In this document: positions 8,443 to 18,077 of the stretch, piece after piece
Layout: each line of letters begins with the position of its first letter
How positions within the stretch are numbered: the first letter of the stretch is position 1
From: Nostoc sp. JL34
Lineage (GTDB): Bacteria; Cyanobacteriota; Cyanobacteriia; Cyanobacteriales; Nostocaceae
Reading direction: 5' to 3'
NCBI RefSeq assembly: GCF_017114945.1
Contig: NZ_JABXKQ010000164.1
Location: forward strand, 1-64,000
Length of the DNA stretch: 64,000 bases
Translations under genes and position numbers: made by a program
The notes under the pieces: model-generated
Told to the model about the DNA's origin: nothing
The model's database searches: none
Seen by the model: only the letters and a program-made list of their open reading frames with translations

Positions 8443-9358
8443 TCACCTGAGCGATCGCTGTACGGTGACGGTGGGTATTGTTGGTGATCGTAGGGGTTTG
8501 GAAGCCCGCTTCAACAATAGCTTGCTCAATGTCCAAAGCAAAATATTCATCTAAATATGGTTCAGTACTTTTGAGCAAAGTCAAAATGTAGGCTGGCATT
8601 TTCTTGTAAACTTCAGATTTGGGATTCATATCCATGATTGCCAAGTAGCCACCCGGACGCAACACGCGCCGCATTTCAGCTAAAATCTGTCGGGTTGCTG
8701 ATTGGGGTAATTCGTGGCACATCAGGAAAATGGAAACTAAATCAAACGAGGCATCAGGTAGCCCGGTAGATTCAGCTTGGGCATGAAGCCAGTTAATTTT
8801 AGCTTGACGTTGCCCAGCGCGGTAATTGGCAACAGCTAAAAAGTAGGGAGACAAGTCCAAGCCTGTAATTTTGGCATGAGGATAAATTTCTTGTAGGGCA
8901 AAACTACTCAAGCCAACACTACATCCTACATCCAGGATGTCTTGCGGCTGATTAGGAATTTGACTTTTCAGGATATTGTGGTAGCTTTGGCGCAGCATCG
9001 GATCGCCTTGCGCTTCTTCAGCACTCTGCCAAATCTTAGCGTGGACAGCATAAGCAGCAGGTTCTACCTCAAAAGCAGCTTGCCAACTGAGATTTCCGGT
9101 TTCGTAGGCATGGAATGAGGTGACGTAGTAATCGGGGTAGGAAAGCTGAGGATTTTGTACTTGAGCAAGATCGTTTTTCCAATCACGCGCTTGTAGTGTT
9201 TCGACTTCTTGCGTCCAAGGCACACCAATTCTCTCGGCACGTTTAATCATCATTTGTCTAGCTTGATGCTTGGCTAGGTTAGCTAAAGGCTGGATTGCCA
9301 GTATGCCATTCACCAAGCGGGAAGCTAAACCAGGATTAGTGTTTACAGCAGGGGTCAT
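8435..9358 (-). CDS. Class I SAM-dependent methyltransferase
   Basis: This 307-residue protein has a Rossmann methyltransferase core: motif I ILDVGCSVGLSS (about residues 139-150), the acidic GLDLSP loop, FDLVSIFLMCHELP and the post-motif MRRVLRPGGYLAIMDMNP. An N-terminal extension of about 130 residues precedes the core. The pattern matches UbiE-like small-molecule methyltransferases found in many cyanobacteria, but the substrate cannot be read from the sequence. It forms a two-gene unit with the PrsW-like protease through an 8-base overlap. Confidence 0.88.
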   Translation of the reverse strand: MTPAVNTNPGLASRLVNGILAIQPLANLAKHQARQMMIKRAERIGVPWTQEVETLQARDWKNDLAQVQNPQLSYPDYYVTSFHAYETGNLSWQAAFEVEPAAYAVHAKIWQSAEEAQGDPMLRQSYHNILKSQIPNQPQDILDVGCSVGLSSFALQEIYPHAKITGLDLSPYFLAVANYRAGQRQAKINWLHAQAESTGLPDASFDLVSIFLMCHELPQSATRQILAEMRRVLRPGGYLAIMDMNPKSEVYKKMPAYILTLLKSTEPYLDEYFALDIEQAIVEAGFQTPTITNNTHRHRTAIAQVSG

Positions 9359-9684
9359 AAATCAGTTTGCATTTTACAGCCTTTTCTACTTATGACATAC
9401 TTGCTGGACGGCAGTCTAGAAATGAATTGAATTGTATAACAGCAGTCTTCCTCCTTTGGCTTGCCGCAAGCGACAAATATTATAGAAAGTTGACATTTGG
9501 AGAACAGCAAAGTTCTGAGAAGCTGTGAATTATGCGGGGTTCCAATTTATATTTAGTCAGAGAATTTTATTCAGGACTGGTAAAATTTTGCTCTTTAGCA
9601 ATATCTATCTCAACAGGGATGGCAAAAAGCTGAGTGCCATTTATAAAGAAAATTACAGTAATTTAAGCTTATTTAGAATCAAGT
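9359..9684. other. Divergent promoter region between the methyltransferase and mscL
   Basis: No gene is supported here. The AT-rich segment must hold the promoters of both divergent units. I could not single out a convincing -10/-35 pair. Confidence 0.5.
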
Positions 9685-10116
9685 ATGGTCAGAGCAAGAA
9701 GAAGATCAAGTGGCTTTTTAAAAGATTTTCAAGAATTTGCCCTTAAAGGCAATGTAGTTGACTTAGCGATCGCCGTCATCATTGGTACTGCTTTTGGCAA
9801 GATTATCACTTCCTTTGTTGAAGACGTGATCATGCCATTGATTAATCCCTTGGTTAGTTTTACTGGCAAAGACTGGAGAACAATCACCATTATTCCGGGA
9901 ATCAAGATTGGTGAGTTTCTTGGCGCAATAGTTGACTTTGCAATCATTGCCTTAGTTTTATTTGTGGCAATTCGAGCCTTACAAAAATTCAAGAGACAAG
10001 AAGAAGTAGCCGATGAACCCCTGCCAGACCCTAACCTTATAGCTCAGGAAAGATTGACTGGTGCCTTAGATAGGCTGAACCAAACCTTGGAATCTCGAAA
10101 TAATCAAGTTTTGTGA
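9685..10116 (+). CDS. mscL: Large-conductance mechanosensitive channel MscL
   Basis: This 143-residue protein matches MscL along its length: the N-terminal amphipathic helix (FLKDFQEFALKGN), the pore-lining first membrane helix (VVDLAIAVIIGTAFGKIITS), a short periplasmic loop, the second membrane helix (IVDFAIIALVLFVAIRAL) and a charged cytoplasmic C-terminal helix. The homopentamer opens under membrane tension and releases solutes on hypo-osmotic shock. It sits alone, divergent from the methyltransferase and convergent with the DUF3352 gene. Length and motifs are intact. Confidence 0.96.
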   Translation: MVRARRRSSGFLKDFQEFALKGNVVDLAIAVIIGTAFGKIITSFVEDVIMPLINPLVSFTGKDWRTITIIPGIKIGEFLGAIVDFAIIALVLFVAIRALQKFKRQEEVADEPLPDPNLIAQERLTGALDRLNQTLESRNNQVL

Positions 10117-10218
10117 GTAGGGGTGGGAATGGGGAGTAGAGGAATGAGGAGCAGAGGAGAGAATTAATAATCAATGCCCCTCGTGCTGTTAGCGGATAGC
10201 TAGGGTTTAGCCCGTAAT

Positions 10219-10273
10219 CAGTGCTGAGTTCTGAGTAAAGAAGTGAGATTTCCTACTCAGCACTCAGAACTGT
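10219..10273. repeat. Inverted arrangement of CTCAGCACT/CTCAGAACT heptamer repeats
   Basis: AGTGCTGAGTTCTGAGTA faces TACTCAGCACTCAGAACT across a short spacer between mscL and the convergent DUF3352 gene. It may act as a bidirectional terminator-like hairpin. The same heptamers occur inside the aminopeptidase gene at 14061. Confidence 0.75.
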
Positions 10274-10286
10274 TTTGCCCCATACC

Positions 10287-11966
10287 CTATTTTGCAGTAG
10301 GCTTGAGAGCTAACAACATCTCCAATTCACTAGTAGATTTATCAGGGCTAGTAGCAGTAAAACCAATACCACGAATGGAACTGAGGATGGTGATGGTATC
10401 GGCGTTAGACGAGATAAAACTATTGATTAAAGGCACAGTTTTAGTTTTGTCCATATCCAGATAGAAATAGCCGCCATTGGGCTTTTGCAAAGAACCTGTA
10501 ACGGCTTTGAAGGCATCGCTAGTGTCGAGAGATTGATTCTTGCCATCGCTAACTGCGTCAGCAATGGGGCCACCAAGAGCTACAAATACAGTATCTTGAT
10601 CCAGCCAACCATGTGCCAATAAAGCTCCTTGTCGGGGAATTTGCCATTCAGTTACGTCTTTACCACCGATATTTCTGTTGGCGACGTTGATTTGTTGGGT
10701 TTTTGCAAGAGTATCCAACTTTGTTAAGGTAGCTTCGGCAGTTTTGCGATCGCTAGTATCAAAGAGTAAAGCACCTCCAAAACCAACACTCGCTAATACT
10801 CCTTGATTTGATGGAATCGCACCAAAGGCGAATTCCCCATTCATCCAGCCAAAAATATCTTTATCTAGGTCTAGATTGGCAAATTTCAGTTGTCCTCGTG
10901 CTTGTTCCAGAGCTTGCTTCATTTCTGGATAATCTTTTGACTGTTCTACTAGCACTTCCCAACCACGGCTGATGCCATTTCCGCTAACCAGAGCAAAGGT
11001 ATCAGCAGGAAATTGCCCGACTATATTTCCAGGGCTTGATTGATACTGAAATTTATTTAGTTGTGGATCTAAATTAGCGATCGCTTTTACCCGCACTCCC
11101 GCATCATCGACACCAACACCCGCTACCACAGATTTTATCTGCTTCAATTGTGCGAGAGTTTGTGGGGGTAACTGCTTTACCTGCGGACTTCCGGCTGCTA
11201 ATTGCTGTACCATCCCGGCATAGTCTGGTACATAAATTTGGGCGAGGCTGTTTTTGACATCTACTCCTTTCAGAATGCTGCTGGCACCTTCTTTACTGGC
11301 AAAAGAAGACTGTCCTTTAAACGTGTCAATTGCTTTTTCTACAGCTTGCTTTTGAGGGGCTAATACCAAGTGACTATTATTTAAAACTACGCTATATGTC
11401 GGCTTGCCATTTTCTGTAGTTTCGATAATTTTTTGACCTTGATAGTCAGATTCCTGTAATTTCACCCCTTTTTGTGACTTCAATTTGTTAGCAAAATTCA
11501 ACGCACTGAGTTTGTCCTTGATTCCCACTACTATCAGGATATTCGGTTCCTGCTGTAAATTTGTTGGTATATTAGGTGCCCCAGAGGGTACGTTGAACTG
11601 TGCCGGTTTCACCGGATTTGCTGGCAGTACAGCAATCATTACACCACCAGCCCAAGGCTTTATGTCTTTTTCATAAGAAACGTTAGCGTCACGGAACATT
11701 TGCTTATTGAAATCTTCCAGATTTTTTGCCACTAACTTTTGTGCTTCTGGAGTGCCAAACTGTTGTAATTTTGCCCAAGCTCCAGAGTCAGTAGTAATAT
11801 AAGTTGCCATCAATGCTGTTGAAGGTACTACTTTCGCACTCCCTAGAGCGTCTAAACTACCTGCTGATGAGCCTTTAAAATAGGTATAAGCTGCTATACT
11901 TCCTGCTACAACAACTACAGCAGCCCCAACAGCAGGAATGAAAAATTTTGATTTACTTTCAGGCAT
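10287..11966 (-). CDS. DUF3352 domain-containing membrane-anchored protein
   Basis: This 559-residue protein has one N-terminal membrane anchor (about residues 9-28, FIPAVGAAVVVVAGSIAAYTY) and a large extracytoplasmic region. The pattern fits the cyanobacterial DUF3352 family: an early VPSTALMATYITTD segment, a repeated NILIVVGIKDKLSALNFANKL-like alpha/beta unit, and late GALLAHGWLDQDTVFVALG. Function is unknown; homologues are common in cyanobacteria and probably act in the periplasm or thylakoid lumen. The gene is monocistronic, convergent with mscL and divergent from the aminopeptidase gene. Confidence 0.8.
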   Translation of the reverse strand: MPESKSKFFIPAVGAAVVVVAGSIAAYTYFKGSSAGSLDALGSAKVVPSTALMATYITTDSGAWAKLQQFGTPEAQKLVAKNLEDFNKQMFRDANVSYEKDIKPWAGGVMIAVLPANPVKPAQFNVPSGAPNIPTNLQQEPNILIVVGIKDKLSALNFANKLKSQKGVKLQESDYQGQKIIETTENGKPTYSVVLNNSHLVLAPQKQAVEKAIDTFKGQSSFASKEGASSILKGVDVKNSLAQIYVPDYAGMVQQLAAGSPQVKQLPPQTLAQLKQIKSVVAGVGVDDAGVRVKAIANLDPQLNKFQYQSSPGNIVGQFPADTFALVSGNGISRGWEVLVEQSKDYPEMKQALEQARGQLKFANLDLDKDIFGWMNGEFAFGAIPSNQGVLASVGFGGALLFDTSDRKTAEATLTKLDTLAKTQQINVANRNIGGKDVTEWQIPRQGALLAHGWLDQDTVFVALGGPIADAVSDGKNQSLDTSDAFKAVTGSLQKPNGGYFYLDMDKTKTVPLINSFISSNADTITILSSIRGIGFTATSPDKSTSELEMLLALKPTAK

Positions 11967-12516
11967 TTTGTTATCCTCTTTTGCTCAGATTGTCACCGAG
12001 ATTTATACAAGTGTCATTGTAGAGTTTTCGGATTTATTAATAATTTCTGCTCATTGATCGGTATTTACTGATAAAATTAGTAGTCCTATAAGTTAGCAGT
12101 CTAAAATTACTCTCAAAAATACTTCAAAGGGATGATGAGCAAATCCGCAAATGATATGCTGTTCATCTCAAACAAAATAGCCTGATCAGCAGCAGCAAGC
12201 TATCCTAAGTTATAAGAATAATTAGGAGTATTTGTACTTAATGAGAATCTATCGAGGTGCAAGAGACTCTTGACTCAATGACAAAAAAGTGCAAAACATC
12301 AGGAAAAGTAAATGCGGTAGGGATATGGAAAAAAGTCCAAGGATCGGCAGCCGATCTTCGGAAGTTCGGGTGAGATTAATTTCAATCCCCCAATCCCAAA
12401 GGGGAGTTATCACCTCTATAATGCCCTATTAATTTGGGAAATACAGACACCGCTATTTTGCTTAACAACATCCAGCCAAGCCAGACTTTTCAGGATTACA
12501 AGGTCAGTAAGGATCA
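11967..12516. other. Divergent intergenic region upstream of the M1 aminopeptidase
   Basis: No gene is supported in 550 bases. It contains an interrupted palindrome GATCGGC-A-GCCGATC at 12342-12356 and a TATAAT at 12417-12422 that could be the -10 box of the aminopeptidase gene; no good -35 accompanies it. Confidence 0.5.
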
Positions 12517-15138
12517 ATGTCGAAGTCTTATTTTGATACAGATAATAACGGACACAAACCTTTTGAGTTACCGGGAGCAAGACCACAGTACAACCCCGAT
12601 CGCCCCGGACAGGTAGAGCATATTTTTCTCGTTCTCAGCTTGGATATTCCCAAGCAAAGCTATCAGGGCAGTTGTAGCATTCGCCTCTTACCAATCCGTA
12701 ATGGCATTGACCGTTTGACTTTGGATGCTGTCAACCTGAATATCGAGTCTGTGCAGGTGGACGAGGTGCCACAAGATTTTGACTATGACGGGGAACAGCT
12801 TTCCATTCAACTTTCTGAGACGACCCAGATTGGTAAACGCTTGCTGATTGCGATCACCTACTCACTGGCAAAACCGCAACGCGGTATATATTTTATCCAA
12901 CCAGACAAGCACTACCCAAACAAGCCCACTCAAGTTTGGACTCAGGGAGAAGACGAAGACTCTCGCTTTTGGTTCCCCTGCTTTGACTATCCAGGACAAC
13001 TATCTACTTCGGAAATTCGCGTTCGTGTTCCCAACCCTCTCGTGGCTATTTCCAACGGCGAATTAATTGACACCACAGAAGATGGTGATTACAAAATCTA
13101 CCATTGGTCACAGCAACAAGTTCATCCTACCTACTTGATGACCTTGGCAGTAGGTGATTTTGCGGAAATTCAGGATGAGTGGAAGGGAAAACCAGTCACC
13201 TACTACGTAGAAAAGGGACGGGAGGAAGATGCTAAACGCAGCATGGGCAAAACTCCCCGGATGATCGAGTTTTTGAGCCAAAAGTATGGTTATCCATACC
13301 CTTTTCCCAAATATGCCCAAGTTTGCGTCGATGACTTCATCTTTGGCGGCATGGAAAACACCTCCACAACTCTGTTAACAGATAGATGTTTGCTGGATGA
13401 ACGTGCCGCCTTAGATAACCGCAACACCGAAAGTTTAGTCGTCCACGAACTCGCGCACCAGTGGTTTGGTGATTTGGTGGTGATTAAGCATTGGTCTCAT
13501 GCTTGGATTAAAGAAGGGATGGCTTCTTACTCTGAGGTGATGTGGACAGAACAGGAATACAGTTTAGAAGAAGCAGCTTACTATCGTTTATTGGAAGCTC
13601 GTCGTTACCTAAGTGAAGATAGCAGCCGTTATCGCCGACCGATGGTAACGCACATTTACCGAGAAGCTATTGAACTTTACGATCGCCACATCTACGAAAA
13701 AGGGTCTTGTGTTTATCACATGATTCGGGCCCAATTGGGAGATGAATTATTTTGGCAGGCTATCCAAACATTTACCCAAGATAATGCCCACAAAACCGTA
13801 GAGACAGTAGACTTACTCAGGGCGATTGAAAAAGCTACCGGACGTAATCTTTTGTTCCTCTTTGACCAATACGTTTATCGTGGTGGTCATCCCGATTTTA
13901 AAGTAGCTTACTCTTGGGATGGGGATGCTAAGTTAGCAAAAATGACAGTAACTCAAACCCAAGCTGCTGAAGGTAAAAATGGCAGTAAGGATTTATTTGA
14001 TTTAAAAATACCTATTGGTTTTGGCTATACACAACAAGAAGAAGTGAAGAGTAATGGCAAACTCAGGACTCAGGACTCAGCACTCAAAACTTTCACAGTG
14101 CGGGTGAATGAACGTGAACAAAGCTTCTACTTTCCCCTAGAAAATAAGCCACAATTTATCAGCTTTGATGTTGGAAATAATTACCTAAAAACAGTAGCTT
14201 TGGAGTATCCAATAGCGGAGTTAAAAGCACAGTTAGAATTTGATCCTGACCCGATTTCGCGTATTCATGCAGGAACAGCTTTGGCGAAAAAAGGCGGGTT
14301 AGAAGCTACCATTGCGCTTTCTACTTCACTAAAAAATGACCCATTGTGGGGTGTGCGTGTGGAAGCGGCGAAACAACTAGCCCAAATCAATTTAGATCAA
14401 GCCTTTGATGGCTTAGTTCTTGGGTTAAAAGATAAAAATGCTTACGTGCGACGATCTGTAGTGGAAGCACTTGCTCAAATCAAAACTGCTGAAAGCTATA
14501 AACTTGTGAGAGGGCTGTTACAAAAAGGCGATCCCAGCTACTACGTTGAAGCAGCAGCTTCTCGGACGATCGGGGCGATCGCATCGGCAAACTTGGAAGA
14601 AAAACCCAAGGAAGACAAGGTATTAAAGCTGCTGAAATCCGTTTTAGAAGAGAAGGCGGGTTGGAATGAAATCGTGCGGAGTGGGGCAGTTGCTGGTTTA
14701 GCTGAATTCAAAACCTCGGAAGCAGCTTTAAATCTGCTCATCGAATACACCAAGCTTGGTGTACCACAACCTCTACGTTTAGCCACAATTCGCGCTTTAG
14801 GAAAGATTTCTGTAGGTCAAAGTCCGGTTAATTTGGAACGGATTTTAGAAAAATTAACAGAACTAGCCAAAGAAAGCTTCTTTTTAACGCAAGTGTCGGT
14901 AGCAGCAGCATTAGGGCAAATGGAAACACCCAAAGCAGTGGGGATTTTGCGATCGCTAATTGACCAAACAGCCGATGGGCGTGTACGTCGCTCTGCTGAA
15001 GAAGAAATTTCCAAGGTGCAAAAGAACATTGGTTCAGAAAAAACCCTGCGTCAATTGCGTGAAGATTTTGACCAACTAAAACAACAAAATCAGGAATTGA
15101 GAAGCCGTTTAGAAAACTTGGAGGCCAAATCTAAATAG
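12517..15138 (+). CDS. M1-family zinc aminopeptidase with C-terminal HEAT repeats
   Basis: This 873-residue peptidase has the M1 landmarks: the substrate-anchoring GGMENT exopeptidase motif, zinc ligands in HELAHQWFGD (His310, His314) and, 18 residues later, the third ligand in KEGMASY. A beta-rich N-terminal domain precedes the catalytic domain. From about residue 570 the chain is built of alpha-helical HEAT-like repeats (WGVRVEAAKQLAQI, AYVRRSVVEALAQI), and it ends in a short coiled coil. It removes N-terminal amino acids from peptides in the cytosol. A 28-bp heptamer repeat is built into the frame around residue 515, between the catalytic and repeat parts. Confidence 0.93.
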   Translation: MSKSYFDTDNNGHKPFELPGARPQYNPDRPGQVEHIFLVLSLDIPKQSYQGSCSIRLLPIRNGIDRLTLDAVNLNIESVQVDEVPQDFDYDGEQLSIQLSETTQIGKRLLIAITYSLAKPQRGIYFIQPDKHYPNKPTQVWTQGEDEDSRFWFPCFDYPGQLSTSEIRVRVPNPLVAISNGELIDTTEDGDYKIYHWSQQQVHPTYLMTLAVGDFAEIQDEWKGKPVTYYVEKGREEDAKRSMGKTPRMIEFLSQKYGYPYPFPKYAQVCVDDFIFGGMENTSTTLLTDRCLLDERAALDNRNTESLVVHELAHQWFGDLVVIKHWSHAWIKEGMASYSEVMWTEQEYSLEEAAYYRLLEARRYLSEDSSRYRRPMVTHIYREAIELYDRHIYEKGSCVYHMIRAQLGDELFWQAIQTFTQDNAHKTVETVDLLRAIEKATGRNLLFLFDQYVYRGGHPDFKVAYSWDGDAKLAKMTVTQTQAAEGKNGSKDLFDLKIPIGFGYTQQEEVKSNGKLRTQDSALKTFTVRVNEREQSFYFPLENKPQFISFDVGNNYLKTVALEYPIAELKAQLEFDPDPISRIHAGTALAKKGGLEATIALSTSLKNDPLWGVRVEAAKQLAQINLDQAFDGLVLGLKDKNAYVRRSVVEALAQIKTAESYKLVRGLLQKGDPSYYVEAAASRTIGAIASANLEEKPKEDKVLKLLKSVLEEKAGWNEIVRSGAVAGLAEFKTSEAALNLLIEYTKLGVPQPLRLATIRALGKISVGQSPVNLERILEKLTELAKESFFLTQVSVAAALGQMETPKAVGILRSLIDQTADGRVRRSAEEEISKVQKNIGSEKTLRQLREDFDQLKQQNQELRSRLENLEAKSK
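14061..14088 (+). repeat. In-frame heptanucleotide repeat inside the aminopeptidase gene
   Basis: Four heptamers (ACTCAGG, ACTCAGG, ACTCAGC, ACTCAAA) stand in tandem inside the coding sequence and are translated as part of GKLRTQDSALKTF. The same heptamer family is otherwise intergenic in this window (for example 10219-10273). Confidence 0.85.
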
Positions 15139-15639
15139 CACTACATAGTAATTAAAAGTGGCTAATTGGTAATTAGTCATTGTGACAAAACCACTATAGT
15201 AATCCTAAATGATATGTGAGAAAGAATAAAGCCTGTAATGCTTGCAAAATTAGGATTTTTCTCTTCGTAAATTCTCACAGATCAGATGGGATTGCTATAC
15301 CAATTAGCAAGATTTTAATTGACAGTGTAATTTTTTTGTGGACACATAGAATATTTTATTTTTCACTTAAATCGCAGGGTATAAATAAAAATAACACCAA
15401 GATCCCCGACTTCCGTGAGAAGTCGGGGATCTTGTATAGGTAAATATTTATATTTATATCAAGTAAAGTTAAGAAAAGATAAAATCATCCAAAACGTGGA
15501 AAAGTAGTTGTAGTTTTATAAAGTATAATTAAGAAAAAGATAAACATATCTAGGCAGTAGCAATAGGCTAAAATCGCCTCGAACACTATCCCTAAAGGGT
15601 AAGGTTCTAGTTGTTTTAGATAAAATACTACTCGCTATC
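15139..15639. other. Intergenic region with a perfect inverted repeat
   Basis: About 500 bases without a supported gene. It holds the hairpin at 15399-15433 and an AT-rich stretch before the UbiB-like gene that presumably contains its promoter. Confidence 0.6.
15399..15433. repeat. Perfect 15-bp inverted repeat, loop CGTGA
   Basis: AAGATCCCCGACTTC and GAAGTCGGGGATCTT form a perfect stem downstream of the aminopeptidase gene. It may terminate transcription in both directions or be a dispersed mobile hairpin, since similar 'agtcgggg' sequence appears near 42400. Confidence 0.85.
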
Positions 15640-17439
15640 TTGAACTTGCAACTAACTTGTGGGTCAGGAGAAAAAACCGTTGTAAATTTTTCAGTTGAAG
15701 AGGCAAAAAAAGGCGTGGGTCAGTATCAACCTGCTCAACTAAAACTCTATAATCCAGATGCGATCGCTCGCTACTATAGTTACCGTCCCTGGCTAGCCTG
15801 GGGGCGACTGCTGAGAATTATCTCCTCATTTGCAGGATTTATACTCAGTCTGAAGTGGGACGAATGGCAAGATAAAGTTGAGCAGAACAAGGGTAAACGA
15901 GCTATCCAGTTGCGAGAACTGCTCACCCGCCTCGGCCCGACTTTTATTAAAGTTGGTCAAGCCCTCTCCACCAGGCCTGACCTGATACGCAAAGATTTCT
16001 TAGAAGAACTGATCAAGTTACAAGACCAGTTACCACCTTTCGATAATGCGATCGCTTACCAGATTATCGAAACTGAACTAGACCGTCCAATCCACGAAAG
16101 TTTTAGCGAACTGTCACCTCACCCAGTTGCTGCTGCTAGCTTGGGTCAAGTATACCGGGGTCGTCTGGTCAGTGGCGAAGAAGTCGCAGTGAAGGTGCAA
16201 CGCCCCAACTTACACCCAGTAATCACACGCGACCTATATCTGATGCGTTGGGCAGCAGGTTGGCTAGCTCCTTGGTTGCCTTTAAATCTTGGTCACGACC
16301 TAACTTTAATTGTGGACGAGTTTGGCACGAAGTTATTTGAAGAAATTGACTATATCAATGAAGGGCGCAACGCCGAAAAATTTGCTCACGATTTCCGCAA
16401 CGACCCGCAAGTAAAAGTTCCAGGTATTTACTGGCGTTACACGAATACCCACGTTTTAACCCTGGAATGGATTAACGGCTTCAAGCTGACAGATACTCAA
16501 CGCATCCGTGAAGCAGGTTTAGACCCAGAAGCGATCATCCAAATTGGCGTTACTTCAGGATTGCAACAGCTTTTAGAAAACGGCTTTTTCCATGCTGACC
16601 CTCATCCTGGTAATTTGTTTGCTGTGACCGATGGTCGTATGGCTTACATCGACTTCGGCATGATGGATCAGTTGGAAGAAAGTACTAAAGAAACGCTAGT
16701 GGATGCGCTAGTGCATTTGGTAAATAAAGATTACACCGACTTAGCCGAAGACTTTGTAAAATTAGGATTTCTGACTCCAGACACCAATATTTGTCCGATA
16801 GTGCCAGCATTAGAAGCGGTACTAGGAAACGCTATTGGCAAAAATGTCAAGGATTTTAACTTCAAAACTATTACCGATGAATTCTCAGAATTGATGTACG
16901 AATATCCTTTCCGAGTCCCGGCAAAGTTTGCTTTGATTATTCGTTCCCTAGTGACACAGGAAGGTATTGCTCTTAGCCTCAACCCGAATTTCAAAATTGT
17001 GGAAGTGGGTTATCCCTATATAGCGCGGCGGTTGTTGACGGGGGAATCGCCGGAATTACGGCGACGATTATTGAATGTGTTATTCAAAGATGGTAAATTT
17101 CAGTGGCAGCGGTTAGAGAATTTAATTGCGATCGCTCGTACTGATAGCAACTTTGATGTATTGCCCACAGCCCAGATGGGGTTCCAATATTTAATGTCCG
17201 AAGAAGGGAAATTTCTGCGGCGACAACTGGTGCTTGCTCTCACCGAAGATGACCGCCTCCACACCGAAGATGTCCAACGGCTGTGGAACCTGGTTAAAGA
17301 TGACTTAAAACCGGATCGTTTATTAAATGTAGCGATCGGCATTTTAACAGAGTTATCCAGAGAAGGCGCAGCTGCCATCCTCCCAAAAGCTACATTACTT
17401 GGGTCTTTTGCTGAGAACCAGTCAACCAATAAAAACTAA
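15640..17439 (+). CDS. AarF/ABC1/UbiB-family atypical kinase
   Basis: This protein of about 599 residues carries the ABC1/UbiB hallmarks: the KxGQ motif (FIKVGQALSTRPDLI), the alanine-rich nucleotide loop (AAASLGQVYRG), the catalytic lysine (VAVKVQRP), the catalytic-loop HADPHPGN and the metal-binding IDFGMMD. Family members are membrane-associated ATPases/kinases needed for quinone synthesis or lipid homeostasis; cyanobacterial and plastid members act on plastoquinone and tocopherol metabolism. No ATG lies near the 5' end. TTG 15640 gives the longest product and GTG 15715 is an alternative. A small membrane-protein gene follows 29 bases later. Confidence 0.92.
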   Translation: MNLQLTCGSGEKTVVNFSVEEAKKGVGQYQPAQLKLYNPDAIARYYSYRPWLAWGRLLRIISSFAGFILSLKWDEWQDKVEQNKGKRAIQLRELLTRLGPTFIKVGQALSTRPDLIRKDFLEELIKLQDQLPPFDNAIAYQIIETELDRPIHESFSELSPHPVAAASLGQVYRGRLVSGEEVAVKVQRPNLHPVITRDLYLMRWAAGWLAPWLPLNLGHDLTLIVDEFGTKLFEEIDYINEGRNAEKFAHDFRNDPQVKVPGIYWRYTNTHVLTLEWINGFKLTDTQRIREAGLDPEAIIQIGVTSGLQQLLENGFFHADPHPGNLFAVTDGRMAYIDFGMMDQLEESTKETLVDALVHLVNKDYTDLAEDFVKLGFLTPDTNICPIVPALEAVLGNAIGKNVKDFNFKTITDEFSELMYEYPFRVPAKFALIIRSLVTQEGIALSLNPNFKIVEVGYPYIARRLLTGESPELRRRLLNVLFKDGKFQWQRLENLIAIARTDSNFDVLPTAQMGFQYLMSEEGKFLRRQLVLALTEDDRLHTEDVQRLWNLVKDDLKPDRLLNVAIGILTELSREGAAAILPKATLLGSFAENQSTNKN

Positions 17440-17468
17440 AAAATCTTTAATATCAATTAGGAGTTTTG

Positions 17469-17843
17469 ATGTACTATTTTCCTCTGCAACCGCCCTATTT
17501 CCTCTTACTTGTTGGCTTTTTGACAGCATTAACATCTGGTTTGGCATTATCTGGCACTTTGAAAGTAATTGTGCAGAACTGGCCAAGCGATCGCACAGAA
17601 AATACTAAACCGCGTTCCTCACTGAAACAACTACTTGTACCATTTGTCGGCATAACTGGCGGTACTTGTCTATTTCTGTCTTCAGGGTTAGAGATATTTG
17701 GCTTTCCTTCATCCTTGGCTTTAGGAGTGGGTCTACCAATTAGTCTGTTTACTTGTTTGCTAGTTTGGTTGCAGTTAGGAAGTATGATGACCTTTATAGA
17801 ACGTGAAGGAATGCAATCTCTAGATTTAGATTCTTTTTCTTAG
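17469..17843 (+). CDS. Small membrane protein, conserved hypothetical
   Basis: This 124-residue protein starts at ATG 17469 behind AGGAG at 17458-17462. It has three to four hydrophobic segments (about residues 8-30, 53-72, 78-105) separated by a short charged loop. I do not recognise the family. It follows the UbiB-like kinase closely and is probably co-transcribed, so a role at the membrane beside that kinase is possible. Nothing more can be supported from the sequence. Confidence 0.7.
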   Translation: MYYFPLQPPYFLLLVGFLTALTSGLALSGTLKVIVQNWPSDRTENTKPRSSLKQLLVPFVGITGGTCLFLSSGLEIFGFPSSLALGVGLPISLFTCLLVWLQLGSMMTFIEREGMQSLDLDSFS

Positions 17844-18077
17844 ATTTAGGGCACTCCAGGAACATTCAAATCAACCTAAATCTTTGCCGCCAGCAACTTA
17901 TTTGCTGGCGGTTAATACTTATTTTTACTTAAATTTCACATTAAATATCTAATCACGTTAGAATTACGTAGGTATCTATAGTATCTCTGCTAAAACGATA
18001 GTTAGGAATACTCAGTTTTGCCCGAATTTTTTGTGCAAATTTTTATTTTTATCTTTTACAAAGGAGTTTTATAAACT

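Noticed and set aside
9525-9746. Short frame overlapping the mscL start
   Set aside because: MscL in the other frame is unmistakable, and this frame has no family features.
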